From Paraflavitalea pollutisoli (GTDB lineage Bacteria > Bacteroidota > Bacteroidia > Chitinophagales > Chitinophagaceae), in contig NZ_JARKMX010000001.1 in the NCBI RefSeq assembly GCF_029360705.1, forward strand, positions 992,001 to 1,056,000: a DNA stretch of 64,000 nucleotides, in the 5' to 3' direction. Position numbers and translations under genes: made by a program. A model generated the notes under the pieces. That model was not told where the DNA came from, did not search any database, and was given only the letters and a program-made list of their open reading frames with translations. Positions 34,788-43,359 of this stretch are shown piece by piece. Each line of letters begins with the position of its first letter. Within the stretch, counting starts at the first letter, position 1.

Positions 34788-35537
34788 TTAGAGCAACAGG
34801 CTCATCAGTTCCTCGCGCCTGTTTTTCGACACCGGGATCTTCATCTTGTTTTCCATCAACAGGTAGCCTCCATCACCACGGATGAATTCACGGACCTGCT
34901 TGAGGTTGACGAGAAAGGAATTGTGTGCGCGAAAGAAATGATACGGTGTCAGCATGTCTTCAAAATCCTTCAGTATCCTCGATATCACTTTCTTCCGGTT
35001 ATCGGTCAGGTAAACGGTCGTATAGTTGCTGCTGGCCTCGCAACAGATGATCACAGCGGGGTCAACAAATTCGATGCTCTCTTTGGACGCCAGGGCTATG
35101 CGGCCCATTTTACCCTTGCGTTCGGCTTGTATATTCGTCATCAGCGCGTCTATTTGTTCCGACGGAATACGGCGGTTCGATTTGCGCTGGTGTTTTTCGA
35201 TGGCTTCTTTCAGTTCCTTGTTCTGAACGGGTTTCAGCAGGTAATCCAGCGCACTGCACTTCACTGCCTGGATACCGAAATTGTCGTAGGCCGTCGTGAA
35301 GATGACATCGAATGAAATCTCCTTACCTAGTTCTTCCAGCACATCGAAGCCATTGAGCATGGGCATTTCAATATCGAGGAAGAGCAGGTCGGGGGCATTC
35401 AACTTGAGCCAGGCAACGCCTTCTGCAGGCCGATCGAAGGAGGCTACCACCTGTACCTCGGGACAATAGTTTTCCAGCTTCCATTTCAGCGTTTCAATGC
35501 TATGGTGCTCGTCGTCGATAATTACTGCTTTGATCAT
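34788..35537 (-). CDS. LytTR-family response regulator
   Basis: A 249-residue protein. Receiver domain (MIKAVIIDDEHHSIETLKWKL, phosphoacceptor D55 in LLFLDIEMP, conserved T and K later) and a C-terminal LytTR DNA-binding domain from about residue 150 (ICCEASSNYTTVYL, FFRAHNSFLVNLKQV). The ATG at 35537 fits the receiver start. It follows the sensor kinase gene by 68 bases on the same strand, so the two form a cognate pair. Target genes are not readable; the neighbouring rhamnogalacturonan locus is the best candidate. Confidence 0.92.
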   Translation of the reverse strand: MIKAVIIDDEHHSIETLKWKLENYCPEVQVVASFDRPAEGVAWLKLNAPDLLFLDIEMPMLNGFDVLEELGKEISFDVIFTTAYDNFGIQAVKCSALDYLLKPVQNKELKEAIEKHQRKSNRRIPSEQIDALMTNIQAERKGKMGRIALASKESIEFVDPAVIICCEASSNYTTVYLTDNRKKVISRILKDFEDMLTPYHFFRAHNSFLVNLKQVREFIRGDGGYLLMENKMKIPVSKNRREELMSLLL

Positions 35538-35605
35538 AGTACAACATTTAGGGTGGAACCTTTGTCTCGGCAGCTTTGCGGTCCCGGGCAAAGCCGTTGC
35601 GGTCG

Positions 35606-38600
35606 CTACAGCGGAATCACGAGCTCTACCCGGGTACCCATGGCATTGCCGGTATCGTCGGTGAGGTCGGTGATGGCTACACTGGTATTCACATCATATA
35701 ACTTATTAATGATCTCCATGCGGTCACGGGTGATCTGCATGCCCATGGAGCGGCGCTTGCCGGATATTTTCTGGGCACGCAATACCTGCGCCTTCACCCG
35801 CCCGATACCGTTGTCCTGGATAATGCAATACAGGTTGTTGTTGCGTTCCTCGATGCTGATGTCCACCATGCGGGGTGATCCATCGTGTTTATTCATGAGT
35901 CCGTGCCAGATGGCGTTTTCTACATAAGGCTGTATCAGCATAGGAGGGATCACGATAGAGCCGGTATCTGTTTGGGTGTTGATCCGTATATCATACTTGA
36001 ATTGGTCGCGGAAACGAAGACCCTCCATCTGCAGGTACAACTCCAGCGTTTCCACCTCATCTTTCAGGGTAATATAGTTGGACCGTGAGTTCTGTAGGAT
36101 CAACCGCATCAGCCGGGCAAAGCTGTTCAGGTATTCCGACGCTTTACGCGATTCGTTCTTGATGATATAGGAGTCGATCGAGTTGAGGCAGTTGAACAGG
36201 AAGTGCGGATTCATCTGCGCCAGCAACGCACTCATTTCCACGTTGGCCAGTTTCTTTTCGTATTGCGTTTTCAGTTGCTCCTTTTTTCTTACCTGGGTGA
36301 TCCGCATCCGGTATACCCAGTAGATGATGCCGGTTGCTACGACAAATGACAGCACATAAAACCACCAGGTCTGCCACCAGGGGGTAGCGATGTGTACGGC
36401 CAGGTTGACAACTTTCGGGTTCCAGGTGCCTTCGTTATTGGCAGCCTGTAACTGAAAGGTATATTGGCCAGGGGGTACATTGGTATAGTTCACACTGCTG
36501 CGGCCGGTCACTTCCTGCCACTCGTCGAATCCGTTGAGCCGGTAGCGAAAGCGAACCTCCTGGGGAAGGGTATAGGCCTGGGCAGAGAAGCCGATGGTGA
36601 AGAAGTTACGCTGGTGCGATAATTCCAGCAGCGTATCGCCAAACAGCGGCGGCATGGTTTGCGGCTGGTTCTGCACCTGCAGTTCGCTGATATAAGGTGC
36701 CGGCATTTCCTCGTTGCGTTTAAAGGCAGTGAGATCGGCCAGCACGATATTGTTTCTACCGCCGAGGATCAGTTCACCGGAAGGCAGAAAGGAGAAATGG
36801 TAGAAGTCGACATCTTTGATACCGTATTGAAAATTATACGTCGTGACGTTGGTATCGCCTGGCAGGATGCGGAACAATTGTTTGTCGCTGTATCCCCATA
36901 CGCTACCATTCCTGTCGGCGGTTAGTCCGTATACCCGCCCCTCTACTTTTTTAGCTGGCAGGTAAAACTTGGCGAGGATGCCTTTTTCTGGGGCATTCAC
37001 CTGGGCATAGCCCAACCAGCCAGCGTTACTGGTGGCCCAAATTCTGCCGCTGCCGTCTTCGGCATAGCGATGTACAAAGGGGAAGCTGTTGGAGGATTGA
37101 TCGGTATAAGTAAAGTTGATCACACTGTCGCGATCGGCCACATACACACTCATGCCGCTGTTGCGGGTAAACCAGATATTGCCCTTGCTGTCTTCGTAGA
37201 GATTAACGACCCTTTCGGCTACGGCTGCGGTATCCATCGGGAAGATCAGGTGCCGGTAGCTTTTGTATTCCTGGGTGGCCAGGTCCCAGCGGATAAGACC
37301 ATCGGCGCCCGCAGCCAACCACAACCGGCCCCGTTTATCCGCCAGCACATCGCGGTATTGCTTAAAGCGGGTAGGAGGTGGCTGTATCGACTTTAGTTGC
37401 TGGGTGCGTTTATCGTACGTGAAAAGACCTTTACTGGCAGAGATGACCAGCTTTTCGTCGGGCAACCTGGTCACGCTGAATACATCCAGTTTTGCATAGG
37501 GAGCCGGCCCTTTGAAAGGCAGTTTGGTCCATGTCTGCGTATGTTTATCGAAGATATAAATGCCATTGGCCTGTATTGGGCAAATGGTGATCATCCGTCC
37601 TTCCGGGTCAGGTAATATATGTTGTGCGTACGCCCAGTCGGTGCCATACAGTTCGTGAAAGGAGTGGCTGGAGAACTGTTGCATGGTAGGGTCGAAGTAT
37701 TGGATGCCATTGATGTTACCATACCATACACGGTTCTTTTCATCGATACAATGAATACCGTAGTAAAGGTTTTTCTGAGGATTGTTGACCCATTCTTTGG
37801 TCACATTTTTCAGCCGCGTATCATACAATAACAAACCTGCTACTGTGGTGATCCAGATCTCGTGGTCGCTTTTGGGATAGATGCCGCCTACCGCACCTTT
37901 AAGGGCGGGGCGCCAACGTTCATCGGCGGGCACGGGTTGTAAAGAACCTGTTTCCGGGTCGAAGATTTGTACGCCGCCCGACCAGCTGCCTACATACAGC
38001 AAGCCATCGGTGTGGTGATAGAGCCGCCGGAACACGTTGACAGACACCTGGTAGGTCTTGTCTTTCTGCGGATATACAAACCAGCGTACGGCACCGGTAT
38101 ACTTATTTACCTGCTGTAGCCCACTCAGGGTTCCGGCCCAAATGATGGAGTCATTGGTACGGCTGGGTTCAATGCTGAGGATGGAACTGTTGGGACCGAG
38201 CAGGGGGGCGGTATACGGATACGCGTCGGCAGGGTAGGGGAAGTTGACAAAATTGTCTTTAGCCCGGTCATACCGCCAGAGGCCGTGGTTAACCGTTCCG
38301 ATCCAGATGGTGCCGGATGCATCCCGGGTGAGGGCGTTGACGGCATAGTTCAGGTCTTTTTTCAGGCTGTCGCGTTTACCGGTCTTCCCGATCTGGTAAT
38401 GCCGGAATTGCCCTTGCCGGATATCGAGCACAGACAGTCCCTGGTTGGTCGCTGCCCAGACCTCGTTCCGGCCCGCCAGAATAGCGTTGACGGTATTGTC
38501 GTACAAGGCGTAACGCGGATCACTACCCTCCTTGAATATTTTAAACTGTTGACCGTCGAACCGGCAAAGACCTTCGGAGGTGCCGATCCAAATGAATCCG

Positions 38601-38761
38601 TCGGTTCCCTTTTGGATAGCCCGTATGTGGTTGGCAGACAATCCCTGTTCCTTGTTGAGGTAGATGGCCTTGTCGAACCGGTATTGGGCCTGCAGGGCAG
38701 GAGAAAGCAGGCAGTAATAAACGGCCAGCAATAGCGTGCTGATATTCGGCATAACCTTCAT
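35606..38761 (-). CDS. Two-component-propeller sensor histidine kinase (LytS type)
   Basis: A 1051-residue protein. After a signal peptide (ending LSPALQAQ) come about 650 residues of two-component regulator propeller repeats (GTDGFIWIGTSEGLCRFDG, DASGTIWIGTVNHGLWRYD) forming a periplasmic double propeller, then a Y_Y_Y domain (RFRYRLNGFDEWQEV) and one membrane helix near residue 800. The cytoplasmic part is a LytS-like kinase (LAQMNPHFLFNCLNSIDSYI, H853) with an ATPase domain (YVENAIWHGLMNKHDGSPRMV, IIQDNGIGRVKA). The sensor half is the type used by hybrid (HTCS) regulators to bind oligosaccharides released from glycans. It pairs with the LytTR regulator downstream. Confidence 0.93.
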   Translation of the reverse strand: MKVMPNISTLLLAVYYCLLSPALQAQYRFDKAIYLNKEQGLSANHIRAIQKGTDGFIWIGTSEGLCRFDGQQFKIFKEGSDPRYALYDNTVNAILAGRNEVWAATNQGLSVLDIRQGQFRHYQIGKTGKRDSLKKDLNYAVNALTRDASGTIWIGTVNHGLWRYDRAKDNFVNFPYPADAYPYTAPLLGPNSSILSIEPSRTNDSIIWAGTLSGLQQVNKYTGAVRWFVYPQKDKTYQVSVNVFRRLYHHTDGLLYVGSWSGGVQIFDPETGSLQPVPADERWRPALKGAVGGIYPKSDHEIWITTVAGLLLYDTRLKNVTKEWVNNPQKNLYYGIHCIDEKNRVWYGNINGIQYFDPTMQQFSSHSFHELYGTDWAYAQHILPDPEGRMITICPIQANGIYIFDKHTQTWTKLPFKGPAPYAKLDVFSVTRLPDEKLVISASKGLFTYDKRTQQLKSIQPPPTRFKQYRDVLADKRGRLWLAAGADGLIRWDLATQEYKSYRHLIFPMDTAAVAERVVNLYEDSKGNIWFTRNSGMSVYVADRDSVINFTYTDQSSNSFPFVHRYAEDGSGRIWATSNAGWLGYAQVNAPEKGILAKFYLPAKKVEGRVYGLTADRNGSVWGYSDKQLFRILPGDTNVTTYNFQYGIKDVDFYHFSFLPSGELILGGRNNIVLADLTAFKRNEEMPAPYISELQVQNQPQTMPPLFGDTLLELSHQRNFFTIGFSAQAYTLPQEVRFRYRLNGFDEWQEVTGRSSVNYTNVPPGQYTFQLQAANNEGTWNPKVVNLAVHIATPWWQTWWFYVLSFVVATGIIYWVYRMRITQVRKKEQLKTQYEKKLANVEMSALLAQMNPHFLFNCLNSIDSYIIKNESRKASEYLNSFARLMRLILQNSRSNYITLKDEVETLELYLQMEGLRFRDQFKYDIRINTQTDTGSIVIPPMLIQPYVENAIWHGLMNKHDGSPRMVDISIEERNNNLYCIIQDNGIGRVKAQVLRAQKISGKRRSMGMQITRDRMEIINKLYDVNTSVAITDLTDDTGNAMGTRVELVIPL

Positions 38762-38854
38762 GGATCGATGGCTTGGGCTTATCTAGTGTGTAAGTACCCC
38801 CTTTTTCCCGGTACCCCGAAAGGCTCCTGATTGAACAGCCTGATTTTCTGTGTA

Positions 38855-38988
38855 GTTAACGCCGAACCTTGAGTTGCTGGCGTCAACTATTCCTGTCGCC
38901 GCCCGCCACAGCCATTCTCAAAAAACCATTGGTCGTACGCAGGATACCTACCCTTCTGCTAAGGTACGCTTTCGCCGCAGGTAGGTAT
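38855..38988. repeat. Inverted repeats in the divergent region between sensor kinase and MddA-like gene
   Basis: GTTAACGCC (38855-38863) faces GGCGTCAAC (38879-38887), one mismatch; ATACCTACC (38944-38952) faces GGTAGGTAT (38980-38988), perfect. A third hairpin, ACCGGGC/GCCCGGT (39042-39060), lies in the leader of the next gene. The 319-base stretch 38762-39080 holds no gene; it must carry promoters for both divergent genes. Confidence 0.45.
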
Positions 38989-39080
38989 GTGGTAACCTTG
39001 CACTACCCTGCTACAAAATAATCTTTATTCCTTTTCACCTTACCGGGCCTATTGCCCGGTGTTGTAAACACTTATTAGCC

Positions 39081-39824
39081 ATGAAGAAAGTATTGTTTTT
39101 GCTGTATGGGGTCACCTGTTACAGCGTATTTCTTGGAGCGACCTTGTATGCTATTGGATTTGCAGGAAACCTGTTTGCCGGCAGGTCGATGGACAGTACC
39201 CCCCAAATGCCGTTGTTGAGTGCTGCGTTGATCAATGCCTCCCTGTTGTTGTTGTGCCTGATCCTGCACCAGCTACTGACGGGAACAACGGTCCGAAAAT
39301 GGATCGCCCGCTATTTACCCCAGCCACTGGAACGTAGTACCTATATCCTGACAGCCAGCTGCTGCCTGTTACTGCTGATGTTGCGCTGGCAGCCCATGGG
39401 GGGCGTGGTGTGGCAGGTGGAGCATACCGTGTTGAAAATGATATTGTGCATTGCTTATGTGGGCGGCTGGTCGATCGTATTTACAAGTACCTTTCTCATC
39501 AATCACTTCGAGCTGTTTGGCATGCGGCAGGTATGGCTGCTGTACCAGGGTAAATCGTATACCCCTTTGCCGTTCCGGATGCCGGTATTTTACAAGCTGG
39601 TACGCCATCCGTTATATGTCGGTTTTATGATCGCCAGTTGGGCAACGCCTACTATGACGGTTGCGCATCTGTTGCTGGCACTGTTTACCACTCTGTATAT
39701 ACTTGTATCGGTTCAGTTTGGTGACCGTGATCTGCTGGCAGGGGTCAGCGAACAGTATCGTAGGTATGTACGATGGGTACCGTTACTGATGCCTTTTCTG
39801 AAACAACTGACCGAGCGTTATTGA
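39081..39824 (+). CDS. NnrU/MddA-like integral membrane S-methyltransferase
   Basis: A protein of 247 residues with about six membrane helices. The C-terminal block FYKLVRHPLYVGFMIASWATPTMTVAHLL and ISVQFGDRDLL-like sequence (VSVQFGDRDLLAGVSEQYRRYVRWVP) match the NnrU/isoprenylcysteine-methyltransferase-like group that includes MddA. MddA methylates methanethiol to dimethyl sulfide with S-adenosylmethionine. The RHPLY and GDRDL motifs are those of the cofactor site; the actual substrate is inferred. It stands alone with a terminator after it. Confidence 0.7.
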   Translation: MKKVLFLLYGVTCYSVFLGATLYAIGFAGNLFAGRSMDSTPQMPLLSAALINASLLLLCLILHQLLTGTTVRKWIARYLPQPLERSTYILTASCCLLLLMLRWQPMGGVVWQVEHTVLKMILCIAYVGGWSIVFTSTFLINHFELFGMRQVWLLYQGKSYTPLPFRMPVFYKLVRHPLYVGFMIASWATPTMTVAHLLLALFTTLYILVSVQFGDRDLLAGVSEQYRRYVRWVPLLMPFLKQLTERY

Positions 39825-39874
39825 AGAACCCATCATAAGCAGGTTTCATGCAGGAGCCACTTTGAAGCACATGG

Positions 39875-39910
39875 AGCAAGCTGTAACAAGAGCTTGCTTT
39901 TTTTATTTAT
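39875..39910 (+). terminator. Rho-independent terminator
   Basis: AGCAAGCT (39875-39882) and AGCTTGCT (39891-39898) form a perfect stem with an eight-base loop, followed by a run of T and TATTTATT. It insulates the PUL from upstream transcription. Confidence 0.85.
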
Positions 39911-40020
39911 TACCAGGTATCATGGTGCTATCAGGATAGATCAGGATGATTGTTCGTGGGGTGATAGCTACCTTACAATTGGTAACGATTGACCAAAAAC
40001 TTGCTTTAAATACTTGCTGT

Positions 40021-43000
40021 ATGAAAAAATGCCAAAGCTATGCGTTTCGGGTTGCTGCGCCCGTACTGCTGGCGAGTTGCTTTACACTCTCCTTGTCAGC
40101 TTCTCCACACGATCCTCCGAATTATTCCAATGACATTGCCGGCACTCCGGGCTATCATGAGCCTTTTAGTCCCGTGTACGAAACGACGATTACAGGAACT
40201 ATCGTCAATGAAAAGAATGAACCCCTGGCAGGTGCCACCGTCACCGAAAAAGGGCTTACTGCTTCTGCTACTACCAATGAAAAAGGTTTTTTTAGCCTGG
40301 TCGTTTCCAGCGCTACCGCAACGCTCGAGATCAGTTACATAGGTTATCTGTCACAAGAAGTGAAACTCAACAACCGTTCTTCCCTGTCGGTTACGCTGTA
40401 TGCGGTATCGAGGTCGTTGGAAGATGTGGTGGTGGTGGGGTATGGTACGCGTAAGAAAGGAGATGTAACCGGCTCTACGGCCTCTATCAATGCCGAAAAG
40501 ATCCGATCCATACCTGTTACCAATGTCACCCAGGCCTTGCAGGGCAGGGTGGCCGGGGTAGAAGCCATGGCCAGTTCCTTCCGGCCCGGTAGTGGTAGCC
40601 GGATCAGGATCAGGGGTAATCGCTCGCTGTCTGCCAGCAATGAACCCTTGTACGTAGTAGATGGTGTACCTGTTAGTTATACCATCGATGATATGAACCC
40701 GCTCGATATCGAAAACATCGATGTGCTGAAGGACGCCTCGGCTACCGCCATTTATGGCGTGCGGGGTGCCAACGGGGTCATCCAGATCACTACCAAAAAA
40801 GGCCGCGCAGGGAAGGTCAGCATCGAATACAGTGGCAGCGTATCATTCGATAACCTGCTGAAGGATATTCCGGTATTCAATGCGGTTCAGCTCATGGACG
40901 CCTGGCGACAAGCTTTCTCCGCCGATAAGGTGTACAATTTTGCGCAGAATACCACCCAGCCCAACAATTACTATCCCAACGCTGCCGCCGATATCAACCT
41001 GTTTGATGGCGACCAGTATACACTCAACGTGATCAAGTCTGCCTACCAATGGCGTGTATTTGACCGGGCTACCAATACCTATATTGCTTATAAGCGCCCT
41101 TCTACTGCGGAAGAAAAAGCAGTCATGGGCAGCCTGAAGATACCCGTTCTGGATAGTCTCGATATTTTTGATCCCTCCAAAGTGCAGGGGTACGACTGGC
41201 AGGGTGCTGCGATCAGGCAGGGCATCACCAATTCACAAAACATCTCGATCAGTGCTGGTAGTGATAAGATCAGGGCCAGTTTCAATGCCGGGTATTTCAA
41301 CCAGAAGGGCATCGAGTATGGCCAGGACTATACCCGCTACACCATTGGTAACAATACCGAGTTCAAGCCGGTCAAATGGCTGACGATGGGCAATACGATC
41401 ACCTATTCAAATAGTGTACAGAACATAGGACCCAGTATGTATGGTGGTGCTTCGGGGCAGCTCCCCTTTGCGCAACCCTATGATAGCGCCGGGAAGTTCA
41501 TCCTGTATGCAGGGGGTGACCAGAATATCGTAAACCCCATGAACGACAAGAATACCGTGATCAATGAAATGAAAGTAAGCCGGGTATTTGGTAACGTATA
41601 TGCCGAGTTCACCTTATTCAAAGGGCTACGGTACAAAACCGTCTTTGGCCTCGATTCGCGCAATACGCGTCAGGGACAGTTTAATGGCGCACTGTCTTCC
41701 GTACGGCAGGGTGGGGTGGCCAACGCGACCCATACCATTACCAACAGTATTTCCTGGGTATACGACAACCTGCTGTACTACGATTTCAAGATCAAAAAGG
41801 ATCACTCTTTCAACGTGACCCTGCTGCACGAAATGCAGAATCCCAATAAAACAGATGTGCTGGCGCTCACCGCCAACAACCTGATCTTCGAAGAGCAAAA
41901 ATGGTATTCACTCAACCGCAACACGTTGGGGGTAACCACCGGTAGCGGTAGCTACAGCGCCTTGCAGTTGCTTTCTTATATGGGCCGGGTCGATTACAAC
42001 TACAAAAGTAAGTACTACCTCACGCTCAGTAACCGGTACGATAACTCGTCGGTACTGGCCGAAGGCAGCAAAGGGCAATGGTTTCCCTCCGCAGCAGTCG
42101 CCTGGCGCCTGGACAATGAGCCTTTCTTTGTAGAACAAAATGTGGCCAGCGCTGCCAAGCTGCGCGTTGGGTATGGCCTGGTGGGTAACTCTTCCATTCC
42201 TCCCTATCGTACCAATGGCCCGCTCGACTTCACCAACTATAACTGGACCAATGGAGCTGCCGCCGTAGGGCTGGCACCTACCACGTTCAAGACACCGGGT
42301 CTTACCTGGGAGAAAACGGCTACGATCAACGCGGGTCTCGACTTCGGACTGTTGGGCAACCGCATCACCGGTAGCATCGATGTATACAAGAGCACAACGA
42401 CCGATCAACTCCAGGAAATGCGAATCCCGTCTGCCAATGGCGTCAGTACCATGTACATCAACCTGGGTAAGGTCAGCAACAAGGGCTTCGATATCTCCCT
42501 CAGTTCTGTCAATGTCAACAGCGGTGGTTTCATGTGGACGACCGATGTTGTGTTCAGCCGGAACAAAGAAGCCATCGTGACGATTGATGGTTCGAAGAAC
42601 AATAACCTGCTCAACCTCTGGATGGTGGGTCAGCCGATCCGGGTGTATTACAACTATATCTCCGATGGCATTTACCAATACAGTGATACGGTAAAAGGTG
42701 GTGGTTACCTGGCAGATTACCTGTGGCCGAAGGGGACCAATGGTGCCAATGCATTGTTCCGACCTGGTAAGATCCGCGTGCGGGATATCAACGGCGATAG
42801 TCTGATCGATGGCAACGATAAAACGGTGCTGGGGTACGACAATGCCGATTGGACGGGCAGCATCACCAACACCATCGCTTACAAAAACTTCGAGTTGAGC
42901 TGCCTCATTTATATCCGCAAAGGGGGTATGTACCGGGTGCCAAGGCCGGGCCTGGTAGGCAGGTTCCAATCGAACAGTGTCAACTACTGGACGCCCACCA

Positions 43001-43326
43001 ATCCCTCCAATGAGTACCAGCAGCCTACCCGTACTTCCGATGTGCCCACTTATTGGGAAGCGTTGGGCTATCGGGATGGCAGCTTCGTGCGCGTCAGAAA
43101 TATATCCCTGACTTACCGGCTTCCGCAGTCGTTCCTGTCGAAGATCAAGGCCAATGCGATGTCTGTTTATGTCAATGCGGTCAACCCCTTCCTGTTTCAC
43201 AACAAGTCGGACTATGATCCTGAGATGATTCAGTACACAGAGCAGTTTGCCTCCACTACCAACAACCCGGGTCCCAACTCCTACAGCTTCCGAAGTTTTG
43301 TAGTGGGCGTACGCCTGGGGTTGTAA
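40021..43326 (+). CDS. SusC/RagA-family TonB-dependent receptor of the rhamnogalacturonan PUL
   Basis: A 1101-residue protein. The ATG at 40021 gives a signal peptide (MKKCQSYAFRVAAPVLLASC, then SLSA). A carboxypeptidase-like domain follows (ITGTIVNEKNEPLAGATVTEKG), the junction EDVVVVGYGTRKKGDVTGS, plug domain (LQGRVAGVEAM, RIRIRGNRSLSASNEPLYVVDGV, IENIDVLKDASATAIYG, ANGVIQITTKKG) and a barrel ending SFVVGVRLGL. It transports released oligosaccharides across the outer membrane with its SusD partner. First gene of the locus; the region between the upstream terminator and the ATG must hold the main PUL promoter. Confidence 0.94.
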   Translation: MKKCQSYAFRVAAPVLLASCFTLSLSASPHDPPNYSNDIAGTPGYHEPFSPVYETTITGTIVNEKNEPLAGATVTEKGLTASATTNEKGFFSLVVSSATATLEISYIGYLSQEVKLNNRSSLSVTLYAVSRSLEDVVVVGYGTRKKGDVTGSTASINAEKIRSIPVTNVTQALQGRVAGVEAMASSFRPGSGSRIRIRGNRSLSASNEPLYVVDGVPVSYTIDDMNPLDIENIDVLKDASATAIYGVRGANGVIQITTKKGRAGKVSIEYSGSVSFDNLLKDIPVFNAVQLMDAWRQAFSADKVYNFAQNTTQPNNYYPNAAADINLFDGDQYTLNVIKSAYQWRVFDRATNTYIAYKRPSTAEEKAVMGSLKIPVLDSLDIFDPSKVQGYDWQGAAIRQGITNSQNISISAGSDKIRASFNAGYFNQKGIEYGQDYTRYTIGNNTEFKPVKWLTMGNTITYSNSVQNIGPSMYGGASGQLPFAQPYDSAGKFILYAGGDQNIVNPMNDKNTVINEMKVSRVFGNVYAEFTLFKGLRYKTVFGLDSRNTRQGQFNGALSSVRQGGVANATHTITNSISWVYDNLLYYDFKIKKDHSFNVTLLHEMQNPNKTDVLALTANNLIFEEQKWYSLNRNTLGVTTGSGSYSALQLLSYMGRVDYNYKSKYYLTLSNRYDNSSVLAEGSKGQWFPSAAVAWRLDNEPFFVEQNVASAAKLRVGYGLVGNSSIPPYRTNGPLDFTNYNWTNGAAAVGLAPTTFKTPGLTWEKTATINAGLDFGLLGNRITGSIDVYKSTTTDQLQEMRIPSANGVSTMYINLGKVSNKGFDISLSSVNVNSGGFMWTTDVVFSRNKEAIVTIDGSKNNNLLNLWMVGQPIRVYYNYISDGIYQYSDTVKGGGYLADYLWPKGTNGANALFRPGKIRVRDINGDSLIDGNDKTVLGYDNADWTGSITNTIAYKNFELSCLIYIRKGGMYRVPRPGLVGRFQSNSVNYWTPTNPSNEYQQPTRTSDVPTYWEALGYRDGSFVRVRNISLTYRLPQSFLSKIKANAMSVYVNAVNPFLFHNKSDYDPEMIQYTEQFASTTNNPGPNSYSFRSFVVGVRLGL

Positions 43327-43359
43327 GTAAACCAAATGATTGCCTTAAAAAGAACGACA

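Noticed and set aside
41908-43335. 475-codon open frame on the minus strand inside the SusC gene
   Set aside because: Antisense shadow caused by codon bias of the SusC barrel; several similar shadows occur in 6222-7199, 13064-13990, 19960-21009, 47013-47903 and 55609-56532.
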